From Biomphalaria glabrata (taxonomy: Eukaryota; Mollusca; Gastropoda; Planorbidae): a stretch of DNA of 64,000 nucleotides. Of the stretch, positions 14,001-25,194 are shown one piece after another. The stretch spans positions 6,948,001 to 7,012,000 of the forward strand of contig NC_074713.1 of assembly GCF_947242115.1 (NCBI RefSeq), in the 5' to 3' direction. Made by a program: the position numbers and the translations under genes. Under the pieces are notes generated by a model. It had not been told where the DNA came from. It did no database searches and worked only from the letters and a program-made list of their open reading frames with translations. Within the stretch, counting starts at the first letter, position 1. Every line of letters begins with the position of its first letter.

Positions 14001-17000
14001 CATTTTGTACACCAATGATTTTCAATCCGATAGTTCTTGTTGCTCCTTCACAAAATTCGCTGATGATGCGGCTCTTCTTGCCCTGCTCTCAGAGAGCTCA
14101 GACGTAAATGAGTATTTCAAAGAATTAGAACACATTGAGGAATACTGTAAAGATAATTTTTTATTATTAAATGTAAAAAAAACCAAAGAAATGATAATCG
14201 ATTTTCGTAGGGACAAGAAGGAAAATGATATTGTTTCTGTAGCTGGAGAGACTATTGAAATTGTGCAAACCTTTAAATACCTTGGTACTATCCTAGACAA
14301 TAAACTAAATTTTACTGCAAATACTGATTATATCAGCAAAAAAGGGCAGCAAAGATTACGACTACTAAGAAAACTGTCCTCGTTTAATGTTAGCGAAAAG
14401 GCCTTGGCTATGTTTTATCACGCTCACATCTGCAATATTTTAAGTTTCAATATCACTGCCTGGTATGGCAATCTGAGCATTAAAAATAAAAATAAACTTA
14501 ATAGAATCCTAATTGCTGCTGGCAAAATCATTGGCAAAAAAGAAACCCCATTTGGGCAGTTGTTTGAGACAAACATCTATAAAAAAGCTAACAAGATCCT
14601 CGAAATAAAGAATCACCCTTTGTGTCAGGATTTTGTGATTTTACCATCACAAAAGAGATACAAGACACCGATAGCAAAGACAAACAGACACAAACACTCT
14701 TTTGTTCCCCTGGCAATCAAATCATTAAATAAGAACAATCTGGTATAAACTTTGTCACATGTAAATTATGAGTGAGTCTGGTGTGAATGTACACTTTGGT
14801 TTCTTATAGTTATAATGTTTTTTGTTTGGTGTAATGCACAAATTGTAAGACAAATTTCCTTACGGATAATAAAGATTATTATTATTATTATTATTATAAA
14901 TTATATTTTCTCTGCAGTTATTTTTAAATTATCCATTACGTTGTAAAAATTTGATGCCTTTCAAATTATCATTAATTTACAGAGCACAACTACCATGCCA
15001 ATGCCACAGAACCTGAAAATGAACGCACTATGATCTTTTATGATGAAGCAAGACATGATGGCCTAGTCAAGAGGGAAGAGAAACCTCTATCCATGACAGA
15101 ACATTTTAAAGGACGGGAAGATTTCTTATTCTACAGACATGTTGAGTTTGGGAAAAAAAGCAAAAAACTTGGACCTCAAGATGAAATCAGTGAACCAAAC
15201 CCAAGACCTATTCTTGTATGTATACCTAAACTATGTTTCAGTTCTTGGTAGGCTATATAGGACTCATTTAAAAACTTTTAATTCTTCTTTATCATTCACC
15301 ATCTTTCATAATATTAAACTAATGAGCTTTTCAAAATAAGTTTATTTGAAAATGACTTATTATTTAGGGATGTTAAACAACTTTAAACTAAAAAAAAAAA
15401 TTATGCTATCTGTCATTTTGATAAAAGTATAGAAAAAGCTATTGTAAGTCACATACTTATAACTGCAATGACATCGATTTAGCTTCCATATGGCATTTGT
15501 TGCAGATCTTGCTCCCACTTTGTCCTTTACTAAAATAAATGGAGAACTCATGTTATCACTCTAAAAAGCCTATCCTGACAAGATGGACTGTTAAATCTAG
15601 CATTTGTAATTGATTAATTTTGCCTCTTAACTAATTTTATCAATCATATTTCTTTGCTATAAGACTTTTTAGAAAAAAATTTTGCTTTAAGATGCACAAA
15701 TTTGACATATGTTCTCAGATGTGCTCTTCTGTTGGCTATGTTTGTTGTAAAAATTACTGACTTAAATTACTTGATAAGTATTGCCATATTTTATATGCAA
15801 AGTTAACACATCAGATAAAAGTAGATATAATAATATACTTAATAAAACCATTTATACTGAGTTTATTTACAAAGTAGGGATGATTATCATAGTCAGTAAA
15901 TATTGTTTTTTTACTCTAAAACTGCAGTCACTTCAATATCTTTACAATCATGATGTTTCTTTTAATGCTAAAAGCCTACAATTATTTTAGTTATGTGCTT
16001 CTATTCTGAAGCATCATAATTCTTTTTGTCACCTCCCTATTTCACTAACTATAGTACACAATTCTATATTTGAATTACTCTATTCTATTTAATATTACCT
16101 AAATTTACACCTTTTTATATATAAAAAAATCTTATTTGACCACCCACCTGGACACTCATCTAGCAATGTGTGTAAAACAGTAATAGCATAACACCAATAA
16201 CGTTGGAGTCCTTCATTCATAGGGCCACTTTTACTAATCTCATTCTCTAGTGGATTTGAAGCTGGTTTGGGGCTTTTAATGAACTGTCCTAATATTGTTG
16301 CCCACACACTAATTCCTTCCTATTCCTGAAGCTGTTTAAAAAAAAACCCAGCTAAACTGATGCAGTTTGGGATCAGCAGCATTGTATGATCTGCCAGAAT
16401 GTAGCATTTTGTGCTATGCAGCTTTCTGTGGCTTTTTAGCTCCTGAATTTTCCTCGGGCTTGACTGTTTGGATTCAGCCACAAGGCAGTGAAGTTTAAAT
16501 TTCAAGCCTAACAAACCCCTACCTCTTGAAGACACCATTAATATCTATAGAATATGAAATGGAGGAAAGGCTTATGCTTTCTGTGTTCTTGCCATCTCTG
16601 TAAATATTTTTAGATGTTCCCCCCAACACAACTAAACACTTTTGTCAGCTATCTTTACTTACTGTTTGCATCATCAAAATTTTGTAAAAAAATCTTTTGT
16701 TTTTATCAACAGAAAATGATCATGAAATTTCACCCTAACCCAGAAAAGCCTGCTAATGCAGATATCAGAAAACTGGTGTTCCTGGTAGCAGAAGATAAAA
16801 TTCAAATCACATACCACACTGAAAACAGACACATAGCTTCATCATTCAGAGAGTTTATTAAGCCACAAAACTGGGAAGAAAAGGGAGCCATACTTGCATG
16901 GTCGCAAGATATGCATTCAACATTTCAAGTATCTAGTGTTTTTTTTTCCTTAATTAAAACTACTTTTCCTCAGATAATACAATTACAAATAAAATTCATA

Positions 17001-19726
17001 ATTTTTTTAAAATGTGAAACTCAATACCATCAAAGTTTTTTGTATTTATATCTTAAAAACTTGAGTGGCATTGTGACTGAATGATATAGGACTATAAGTT
17101 TCTAAGACAGATCTACTCCACACTAAAGGCTTGGACTTCTAAGACAGATTTACTTCACAATAAAGCTTGGATTTGTAAATCAGGATTTTAAAAGTTTCAG
17201 CAACTCTTCCAGAACATAACTTATTTGGGGGGAAAGGAAAGGTGGATAGTTGATTTGTTGGCCTCACTTACCCCCACATCAACACAAACAGGGAAATTGT
17301 CTGTACTAACTAACTTATTATGTCTAGGTGAAAATAAAACTTTTCAAATATTGTTTTAAGAAGATCTGTTTGCTTATTATGTTTTCTTTTTTTTTGTTCA
17401 GGCTGACCCAAAGTCTGAGAATGTGAAGCAAGTAGAACTTTACCAGACTTTACTTTTACTTCTAAAGATAGAGGAGTCTTGCCGAGACGCTGTTAGAGAA
17501 TCAGAAGAAGAGGTGAGAATTAAAAAAACTATTGGATTGTTTATATATGCTTCAGATTTAGAGCACACGTTTTTAAACAATATTTCTTTATTGTATGTAT
17601 TGTATTATTATTAAGAGTTTATTACTCTTTAGTTTACCACTCTCTCATCTTTGGTTACCTCCCTTTTCCTTCTTTCCTCCCCCCCCCCCTTTTTTTTATT
17701 TAAAAACACTTTTAATTAGGCTAATTTAGCTATAAATTAAGTAGGTTCTCATCATATAATTAATTGTATTTGTAATTTTCTAACCTATTATTCTGTTTTG
17801 AACAGGTCAAAGAAATTCTAGCCAGTCGCCTAAAAGAAGAAGCCAAGCCTCAACTTGAGATTTCAGTTTATGATACAGAAAGAAATGAAAAAGCCAAGAA
17901 ACATAGAAGAGATTTGGTTAGCTGCTTATAACAAATTAATTAGGCTAAACAGCAAATGTTCAAGAAAGGTTTTTGTATATTACACTATAATTGTAACTGA
18001 TTTATTTCATTCTTTATAGGAAGAAAAACAAAAGTTGGAAAGGAAACGCAAACAAGATATGGAGATAGATTATCTTGCACCTTTTCTGGCACATATTGGA
18101 GACCCAGAGAAAATTACCAAAAACCAGGCTATTAAGCTAAAAGAAGATTGCTTAGGAGACTTGAAGCAGAGGTTGATTGATAAAGCAAATCTTATTCAGT
18201 CTAGATTTGAAAAGGTAATTTTTTTCAAAAAGAACACATTGTATATGTCATTACATTTTAATATTTTCATAAAATGTGCTAAATATTTTTTTTATATAGA
18301 TTCAAAGATATTCTTTAATGTATGCTACAAACTTTTTTTTAAATCTCAGGAAACACAAGAACTACAAAAAAAACAAGCATGGTACCAACAAAACCAAGTA
18401 TCCATGTCAAAAGCTGATGAAGAAGATTATCTTAATTATTGCAGTGAAACCATGTTTAGGATAAACATTCTTGAATCCAGACTTAACAGGTTTGTTTATT
18501 AAAAGTTTTGTTATATGTAGATTCATCAGGTCACCACCCATCAACTGACCAATAATCTGTTGGACTTGCATCACAACACATTTGATGTCCTTTTGCTAAT
18601 GGACCTCATTCACCAATCGTAAACAAACAACATTTAGTCACGTGATCTTATTGATAAAACAATGGAAAAAACTGTCACGTGACAACCATCATGAATTAAA
18701 CATGAGATCGTAAATTGTATAGAAGAGATAGAGCACCACGTGGCTAAATGTTGTTTGTTTACGATTGGTGAATGAGGTCCATTGTATCTTTTATGTTTTA
18801 CCTAACATAATTAATTATGTTAATTATTGCAGGCAAGTTTAAACTGCAAAGACTATATTTTTATTGTTCAATATGAGTAGGCCTACTACTTCCTGCTTAT
18901 GACTAACACCCCCCTTCCAATTTTGTTTTGTAGAAGATTATCTTCAATTTAAACCAAATTTATCGAGATATAATTTTTTAAAATCATTTTACAGTAATAG
19001 CTTCTGAAAAATTGCATGTACAATCAATTTCTTTTTTTTTTTGCAATAACATGTAAGTGAGTAAGTAAAGTAACCAACCATAAATAAAAATTGTAACATT
19101 AGTGTTTTGGATATTGCTTTGAAGTGATTTATTCAACCGAAAATAGAAAAATGAATAAACTGCAAATTTCGCTCAGTTTACCCTAAGAAGTGGCTGAGTG
19201 GCAAAGCCCTTTGCTTCTGAACTGAGGGGTTTTGAGTTTGAATCCCAGTGAAGAATGGGAATTTTAATATCAGAATTTTTAGGGCACCACTGTGTTTATC
19301 CAACTCAAATGGATACTTGACATTAGTTGGGGAAAGTAAAGGCGGTTGGTTATTGTGCTGGCCACGTGACACCCTTGTAAACCATAAAGGCTATAGAAAC
19401 AGATTATCTTTACATCATCTGCCATATAGATTGCAAGGTCTGAAAGGAATATAAAATGATCTAAGGACACAATATAGGATGTAATTATCTCTTAGGACAT
19501 AATTATCTGTTAAGTAGGAACATCTGTAATTTATAAGATAAGATATAACTTAGTTTGTTCAGTTATACTAATTGCATATCTGCATGCTCAGGTGTGTTAT
19601 AAAGACTGCATTTTAAAAACTAACATTTATATTTGTCTTTTCAGACATAAAGAAATGGCACCTCATAAGTACATGGCTTTAGAGCAGAAACTACGCAATG
19701 ATCCACGACTATCAGAGCATTTTTAA
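8075..19726 (+). CDS. DRC7: Dynein regulatory complex subunit 7 (DRC7/CCDC135), 17 exons
   Basis: Exons: 8075-8331, 8525-8702, 9156-9281, 10041-10235, 10803-10961, 11048-11266, 11401-11520, 11652-11727, 11811-11939, 12080-12208, 14983-15215, 16713-16928, 17402-17512, 17806-17916, 18020-18214, 18350-18489 and 19645-19726. Phases agree throughout and give about 891 residues (human 874). DRC7 is an axonemal protein of the nexin-dynein regulatory complex in motile cilia and sperm flagella. Supporting blocks are QKGNCFEYSTLLCSLLIGAG (transglutaminase-like core), SWVLVLSGKREVPE, YKRAKL, NPRPI, and a coiled-coil end with ETQELQKKQAWYQ and the tail RHKEMAPHKYMALEQKL. The start at 8075 (MEVLR) resembles the human N-terminus; an in-frame ATG at 8117, after an A13 run, is the alternative. 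The N-terminus is a low-complexity acidic region. Intron 10 holds a LINE. Confidence 0.95.
8734..8867. repeat. 32-bp tandem repeat, four copies
   Basis: A 32-bp unit with AGTAGACTAGCAAGGTACAG is repeated four times, one unit with a single A-to-T change, in DRC7 intron 2. Confidence 0.93.
9620..9878 (-). repeat. tRNA-derived SINE (family A)
   Basis: Full-length-looking copy in DRC7 intron 3. The right end carries the reverse complement of a tRNA-like head (AACCACTCAGCC and GATTTGAATCCAGGACC) and the left end is the conserved tail CTTTCAGACCTTGTGATCTA. Other copies in the window are at 19185, 21241 (split), 33093, 39475, 44527 and 58762. Confidence 0.88.
10300..10470. repeat. Old SINE-like repeat (family D)
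   Basis: Lies in DRC7 intron 4. Shares the CTCCTGA(A/T)TTTTCCT core and the following TTGACT segment with 16320-16545, plus a GGTTTGAATTC box-B-like word. Strongly diverged; orientation not settled. Confidence 0.5.
12200..12310 (+). repeat. Local duplication of exon 10 end and donor
   Basis: The end of DRC7 exon 10 and its donor (AGGAAGACCAAAACAATTAA ending at 12208) is copied, diverged, about 92 bp downstream (AGGAAGATCAAATCTACTAA with a GTAGAT donor near 12302). The intron start that follows the first copy (ATTATAAATTATATTTTC) reappears beyond the LINE at 14893. The second copy was thus split by the LINE insertion. Confidence 0.7.
12312..14897 (+). mobile_element. Rex1/L2-like LINE, 5'-truncated, intact 786-codon ORF
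   Basis: The open frame 12388-14748 codes the C-terminal half of an APE endonuclease (VILGDFN, LGSSDHK), a linker, and a full reverse transcriptase with [40 protein letters not shown] and the catalytic FADD box. The tail (HPLCQDFVILPSQKRYKTP) is typical of CR1/L2/Rex1 elements. The SPDLELLALSLRPFYLP and SSDHK wording is close to fish Rex1-type elements. The element ends in TAATAAAGATTATT followed by an (ATT)n run. The upstream endonuclease part is missing. Lack of stops over 786 codons suggests a young insertion. It lies in sense orientation in DRC7 intron 10. Confidence 0.92.
16320..16545. repeat. Old SINE-like repeat (family D)
   Basis: Lies in DRC7 intron 11 and shares the CTCCTGAATTTTCCT core with 10300-10470. 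Strongly diverged. Confidence 0.45.
18599..18782. mobile_element. MITE-like element with 46-bp terminal inverted repeats
   Basis: The first 46 bases (ATGGACCTCATTCACCAATC..) and the reverse complement of the last 46 differ at one position. The two arms enclose about 92 bp without coding capacity, including further CACGTG words. The size and structure are those of a non-autonomous DNA transposon. The target-site duplication is unclear, at most the dinucleotide AT. It lies in DRC7 intron 16. Confidence 0.85.
19185..19455 (+). repeat. tRNA-derived SINE (family A)
   Basis: Plus-oriented copy in DRC7 intron 16. The head AAGTGGCTGAGTGG and box-B-like GAGTTTGAATCCCAG are followed by the family body (GACATTAGTTGGGGAAAGTA) and tail (GATTGCAAGGTCTGAAAGGA). 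Confidence 0.88.
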
Positions 19727-20036
19727 AAGAGATATATACAAATAGAATTTTTTTAAAGTTTGCCTGTATATTAAAAGTTGTTGTATTTTATTTATATGAA
19801 TATATTTTTGAGTGCATTTGGATATGTCCTAAGTTGTGATATCTATGTAAAATTATGTTGCCAGCTATGTGATACTAAAAAATATTTTGTTTTGAACTTC
19901 AATATAAAATTTGTTATGACAGAGATTGTAAGACTTTGTGAATAGTTTTCTAAAACATGATCTGATTATGACAGTTTGTTATAAGGGTACACTTTAAAAA
20001 AGAAGGACATATTTAATATAATAACAAGAACAAGAA

Positions 20037-20042
20037 AATAAA
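20037..20042 (+). promoter_or_regulatory. Possible polyadenylation signal of DRC7
   Basis: AATAAA about 310 bases after the DRC7 stop codon, followed by an A-rich run. Confidence 0.4.
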
Positions 20043-20249
20043 AACAAAATTTCTTAAAAAAAAAAAAAAAGCTTATATTAAATGTACTTCAATCAATTAG
20101 TTTGGATCAGTCATGTATGTAAATTTGTAATAGATCTATACTAACAATAATAAATCTGTGCGATTAGTTGTTTTTTTATCTGTGCTAAAATGTACATCTT
20201 TACCTTACCAAAGATAGGCGTAGATGAGAAAAGAATACTTAATTAGACC

Positions 20250-20370
20250 CCCCTGGTGGAAAATTGCTTGTCTGCATTAGATGTGGCAAAATATGCAGGT
20301 CACAACTGGGTGCATGTTCATGTGAAATATCATAATTAATATTTTGAATCGAAGACATTGCATTAGAGAC
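20250..20370 (+). mobile_element. LINE 3'-end relic with zinc-finger tail
   Basis: Contains the decayed frame TGTGGCAAAATATGCAGGTC (CGKICRS), which belongs to a C-terminal CxxC..HxxxxC finger, followed by a GAATCGAAGACA 3'UTR word. It is one of five such relics (24905, 35697, 38965 and 45005 are the others). Confidence 0.6.
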
Positions 20371-21240
20371 CGTTGACTCCTTTCAGCTGTGGCTTGGCAC
20401 AGTTAAACCTAATTACACATTTAGAAAAAAAAAAGCCTACATGTATTAAGCAACTTCACCATTATGTATTTGTTTTAGAATAAATCCAATAACTAAGTTT
20501 TCATATAATTTCAATTTAAAACATTCAGCTTAAGGATATTGTATCAAGGTATTAGAAGAAACTATTCATCAGCAAAACTTTTTTTTTTTACATTTTGTTG
20601 CAATTTTCTATTATATTTGTAATGAAAAAGAAATCCATTTAAAAAAAAAGGTGCTTTATATGCCTATGTGTTGTGTTTTTTAAATACCATATTACTGCTA
20701 AGGAAAAAAAAACCCACCTTAACACGTATATTCATAGAAAAAAATCTCTCAACCTTATCATAGGATTACCAGACATTCTGCTTGCCCAAAAGAGGACAGA
20801 AAGGAGGACAAAGCCTTACATAGGAGGACAAAAAATGCTTTCAATTAAATGTATAAAACATGTCATTACTACTATGTTAAAAATTATATTTATTATAGAA
20901 GGAGACTTTATGTTGTGGTTCATCATTCACATAACTATACACGTAGAGTATTATCTTCAGATTGTACTGTGTTAGAAGAATGCTTTGATACTAAGTCAAT
21001 GGAAAGTCTACTCTCTTTTGTTCAATATTGTTTTTCAAAAGGACTTCTATATGTGGCAAATTTTACAAGCACAGCCTTGAATATAGAAATAAAGGAGTTA
21101 ATTTCTATCCTGAAAATGATTTCAAGTAATAGAACTAGTCATAGAATGTGATATCTTTCGCATCATTATTCCATTTCTTGAGGTGCAATAATGCGCAACA
21201 CTTATAAGTGCGTTTCTGTGTCTAAAACAGAAGATATGAA
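20371..21240. other. Intergenic, possible DNA-transposon remnant
   Basis: GATTACCAGACATTCTGCTT and AAGAGGACAGAAAGGAGGAC at 20764-20815 recall the ends of some hAT elements. A following frame up to 21151 has no recognised domain. Weak evidence. Confidence 0.25.
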
Positions 21241-21700
21241 ACATTTCCTTTCAGACCTTGCGATCTATAAGGCTGATGACCCGGGCATGCTACCCTGCCT
21301 TATAGTTGCGCCAGGGTGGAAACGATCGTAGGAGGAAACGATTAGGTTAAAGGGTAGCAAAACAAGACTCTCGTGGGGGTGCGAGAGCATCCTCATTGCA
21401 CTGTGCGGAGTTGTAAAAAAGCTCCCACAACCTTGTCACAATCTAGGCGCCGTTCCTCAAGGGTCCGTCACATAAATGGCGTGTCCTGCACGGTTAGCCT
21501 GGTATAGAAAAGGAAAATGGCAGGGTCCATACACTGTTCTCATTCAGGCCGGTGAAAGGGAGCTCTTGTTCACTTACTCTACCTGACAGCTTCAAGAAGA
21601 AGAAGAATAGGGCTGATGATGTTAACATCATCTGTTTCTTTGGCTAACGGATAACGAGCAGGGCGACATGTGGCCAGCACAACGACCATCAAAAAAGGGT
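21241..21700 (-). repeat. tRNA-derived SINE (family A) split by an insertion
   Basis: The tail part (21250-21279) and the next body part (21611-21690) of one family A copy are separated by a 331-bp insertion. Confidence 0.8.
21280..21610 (+). mobile_element. Short retroposon with AAG-rich tail and 9-bp target duplication
   Basis: A 331-bp insertion flanked by GGCTGATGA at 21271-21279 and again at 21611-21619. It starts CCCGGGCATGC and ends in an (AAG)n tail. No ORF and no clear tRNA, 7SL or 5S head was recognised. It is either a SINE of unknown head type or a short 5'-truncated LINE end. Confidence 0.85.
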
Positions 21701-21889
21701 AACTTGCAACTAGCGCACCATCAACCTCATAAGCCATCCCAACAAAGTCTTTTTAAAATTATATTAAGCCTTCTTAAAAAGATAGCAAAGTTAATCAGAA
21801 TTTTAAGAGCAAGCAGAGTTAAAACAAGGTCGCAGCACAATGGAACTAATTCTAAACATCAGGATAGTCTGAGAGAATATTACCTTTAA

Positions 21890-22460
21890 CATCAACAGAA
21901 TCTTTTTCATGTCTTTATTGATTTCAAGAAAGCTTTCGACAGAGTCTGGCATGGGGCACTCTGGGAGACATTAAAAATGTAAAGCAACACTTGCAAAACT
22001 CAAAATAATCTGGAAAGACAAAGGCAAAGTCCTCGACACTAAAATCAGACTGGTGCGCTCCTTGGTCATGGTCACATTCTGATAGGCATTTAATATGCTT
22101 GCGAATCTTGGAGACTCACTGCAGAAATAGAAAGCAATAGAATTGAGATGCTATAGAAGGATCCTTGGCATCGCATACAAAGACCGCATCACAAACGAAG
22201 AGATTAGAAACAGGATCCCAATGGTAACTGGGCTTCACGATGACGGAAACTATAACTGTATGGCCATATGACAAGGTCCTCAGAACTCGCAGACCTTCCT
22301 TCAGGGAACAGTACCAGGAAAAAGAAGAAGAGATAGACAAAGAAAACGATATCTGAAGACAATATACAAGAATGAACGAAAGAAATTGTAAGATTTTAGG
22401 CAAAACATTCAGAAGAAAGAAGAAGGCGGTCGACAGATCATGTGTGGTGCCCCAACAGTT
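21890..22460 (+). mobile_element. Decayed LINE ORF2 fragment
   Basis: Plus-strand frames show VFIDFKKAFDRVWHGALW (reverse transcriptase block), then after an internal loss the C-terminal part with RRILGIAYKDRITNEEIRNR and a Gly/Arg-rich GKRRRDRQRKRY run. Several stops and frame changes make this an old, dead copy of an APE-type LINE. Confidence 0.75.
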
Positions 22461-22877
22461 TACCAGACTAAGGGATATGTCCCTTCGCCATTGTTCCTGA
22501 ACAAGTGTACAGAAATAAAATCTGTTCGTGTTTGGCGTAATAATGTTAATGTGGCATATTTGATCAAAGCAATAGAATGGAATGGAATGGAAAGAGAAAA
22601 ATAGACTCTTAATTGAGTAATTGAAATCCAATTATCCACAAAGTAGCCTACAATCTGAAGAATTATTTTTTTCGAGCGTTTTTTTTTTTTTTTTGAGCAA
22701 AAGATAAACTCCATGTGTTGGCTACTGCAAAACAGGTCTGAAACAAGATGACGCTTAAGCATGCGAATGCTACCACAACGATTTAACCCATCATGAACGC
22801 ACGTATTTTAGTGCATGGAATGTTTCTGTCAGTAGCCTATTGGTCTTCTTACCGTAAATTTTTTAAGGCATGCACTC

Positions 22878-23335
22878 TTTAAACAAGATAAGATAAGATA
22901 ATATTTACTGATCCAATCAAATGGAAATTCACTTTGACTACAATTGACAACCTAAACGTAACTACTGTACAATAACAATATAGATGCAAATACGAACAAC
23001 ATTCACACACGAAAACACATACACACTCATAACCAGCGCTTTATAAATAAGACTTCTATGTACTTGACGATGACATGATCCTGTAACACTCTGACCGAAA
23101 GTGCGATGAAGGAGTTTCTAAATCTTTCTGTTTTAGTTCTAATGGAAAGAAGACGACCTCTTCGTTCAGATCTTCTGTAAAAGTGGTTTAGGGCCTAATG
23201 GGTGCAGGTTATCTTTAAGAATCGTCAGTGTTTTGGAAAGGCATCTTTCATGATAAACAAAGAGAACAATTATAGTTGTGCGCTGTAGACGCCAGGAGAA
23301 TGAATTTATGAATCTCGGAATGCAGGAAAACGCTT
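22878..23335 (-). mobile_element. CR1-type LINE 3' end, antisense
   Basis: The minus strand gives decayed HPL..KP, RGRLLSIRTKTERFRNSF and ALSVRVL blocks typical of the CR1/L2 C-terminus, then a tail with (AAGATA/TTATC)n at 22883-22903. It is heavily 5'-truncated. Confidence 0.7.
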
Positions 23336-23384
23336 GGTACAGAGTCTACATGCTGGAATATATTATATATAGGCCTACATTAAA

Positions 23385-23600
23385 TTAGTCTGACTGAAAG
23401 TGGAATAGAGAGGAGTTTTAAAATCTTTCTGTTCTAGCCTTTATGGAGAGAGCCGACCACTGCTCCGTTCAGACGATGAAACTGAGCCTGGTGTAATTGC
23501 ATGTATAGGCTTAGTGGATGCAAATGAGTAAATAGACTTCTAATTATTTTACATGTTTTGGAAAGACATCATTCATCAAATAGATCTACATCTATAGTTC
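23385..23600 (-). mobile_element. Second diverged copy of the same LINE 3' end
   Basis: Repeats the order of words of 23090-23260 (GACTGAAAGTG, TTTAAAATCTTTCTGTTCTA, ACATGTTTTGGAAAGACATC) with many differences, beside the previous copy. Confidence 0.6.
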
Positions 23601-23730
23601 TTCAAGAAATGGTTGTAGCTGAGTTTAATGTTTAAAAAAAATTAGTCTATAGTCAGAGGCGATTTAGTAGAGAGGGGTCTGTTGCCTTACTCGCCAACCC
23701 CTAAGGCCGCTTCTGTTTTAGTTGATGCCT

Positions 23731-24021
23731 TTAGCCTATGTCTTTGAAGGATACTATAATACTACTACACGTACCATACCAGCAGACTGTCGTGCGCATC
23801 TTGCTTGGTAATTTCTTCTGAGCACCATATATAAGGTTTCGTGAGTTTCTGTTCCTAACGGTGCGCCTTGTTGTCATTACGTTTTTGCCTTTGTTGGGGT
23901 TGTGCTGACTTTGCTGAGTTGCGTTCTTTGGTGTTTTCCTCCCCAGTATTGGGGACGCAGGCTTGGGACTCCGTTGGAGCCAAGCCTGATAATCATTGTA
24001 TGGTCTGGTTGTTGCCTCCAT
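23731..24021 (-). other. Unrecognised 96-codon frame, possibly retroelement 5' region
   Basis: The deduced peptide is basic and Pro/Asn/Gln-rich (RPYNDYQAWLQRSPKPASP, TTRRTVRNRNSRNL). The GC content is higher than in its surroundings. It might be the 5' coding part of a LINE, but no catalytic block is present. Confidence 0.3.
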
Positions 24022-24767
24022 GGTTTAGGTTGTGGGCTTTCCGGGCCCTGATCAATGGTGACATTGAGAATTAAGGTGTGCTATAATTATATATGTTATT
24101 TGAGTAACATGTTTAAATTATATTTGACTTGTAAATGCTATTAGATCTATTATTCGTTCATCATTATATCATAACATTTCATTTGCTTATTAAATTTATA
24201 AACTTACGATTTTGTTGTGAACGAATACAAGTTAACTGATCGTTATCGTTGAACAATTGTTGTGTTCACTAAATGTTCAATTGAAAACCTGTATTCAGTG
24301 TTAGCCAGTCGATGCCGATATTATTTGCTTGGGTTTAAACTGTAGAGGTGGGGAACCTGGGAGTTCGAGGAACTTATGTCTACCCCGAAGTCAACGAGCT
24401 GACATATCCCACCCTGACACGATGGCGAAGACCGCATGCACTGATATGATTGTGGTAGCTGTATAAAAAAGTTTAATGATTGTTTTGTCAATTTTAAATT
24501 TTCCTAGATTCCTACGATATAAATTTTAGTGATGTCGTTAATCAAAGTATTTTCATTGATTAAAAAATGATCTTATAAATCAGTGGTTCTCTAAGTTTTT
24601 CGGTGAGTCCCTCAGTGGAATTGAGACTCCAAGTAGTTCAAGCTCTAAGTTTCTTTACTTTAATTATGCCTATATTGCTGTTTATGAGGTAGCACCTTAA
24701 GTTGAGACAGCTGCATATATATGTAGGTCACTCACAAAGGCCCCGGGATACACACTTGAGACCAAAA

Positions 24768-24895
24768 GGAAAACCAGTGACTTGGCGGAGTTTAGGTCAT
24801 TGGTTAATATGCATGACTAAATGCATGACGCTTAGACGCACGTAATCATCTTCTTTTTTGAAGTAACCTCTGTATCATATAAGATAAAATAAGAA
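24768..24895 (+). mobile_element. CR1-like LINE 3' end (same family as 40182-43625)
   Basis: Begins in the last codons (RKTSDLAEF-like) and runs through ATGCATGACTAAATGCATGA and ATCATCTTCTTTTTTGAAGT to the AAGATAAAATAAG tail, matching the reverse complement of 40190-40310. Confidence 0.88.
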
Positions 24896-24904
24896 GAAAA
24901 GAAA

Positions 24905-25050
24905 ATCCGCTGGTTATATGCTTGCTCTGGATGTGGCAAAATATGTAGTTCACAGTTGTAGCTGCTTAGCCGCGGGACATAGTCATAAGTCTACTGCATT
25001 CCTCATTAATCTTTGGACTCGAAGACAAGCCTTATTAATAATATTTTTTT
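24905..25050 (+). mobile_element. LINE 3'-end relic with zinc-finger tail
   Basis: TGCTCTGGATGTGGCAAAAT codes a CSGCGKI finger start. It ends with TTTGGACTCGAAGACAAGCC and an (ATT)-like run. Confidence 0.65.
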
Positions 25051-25194
25051 AAATGAGGTAATTTATTTTTAGAAATGAACATATGATGATGGTACTGAGC
25101 TTAGTTTTTTTTTTCTTCCTGTTATCACATGACTTTGTTATTGAAAATGGCCGATTATTTTGTTTACCAGTTGTGGAACTATGGTGAGACTAGA

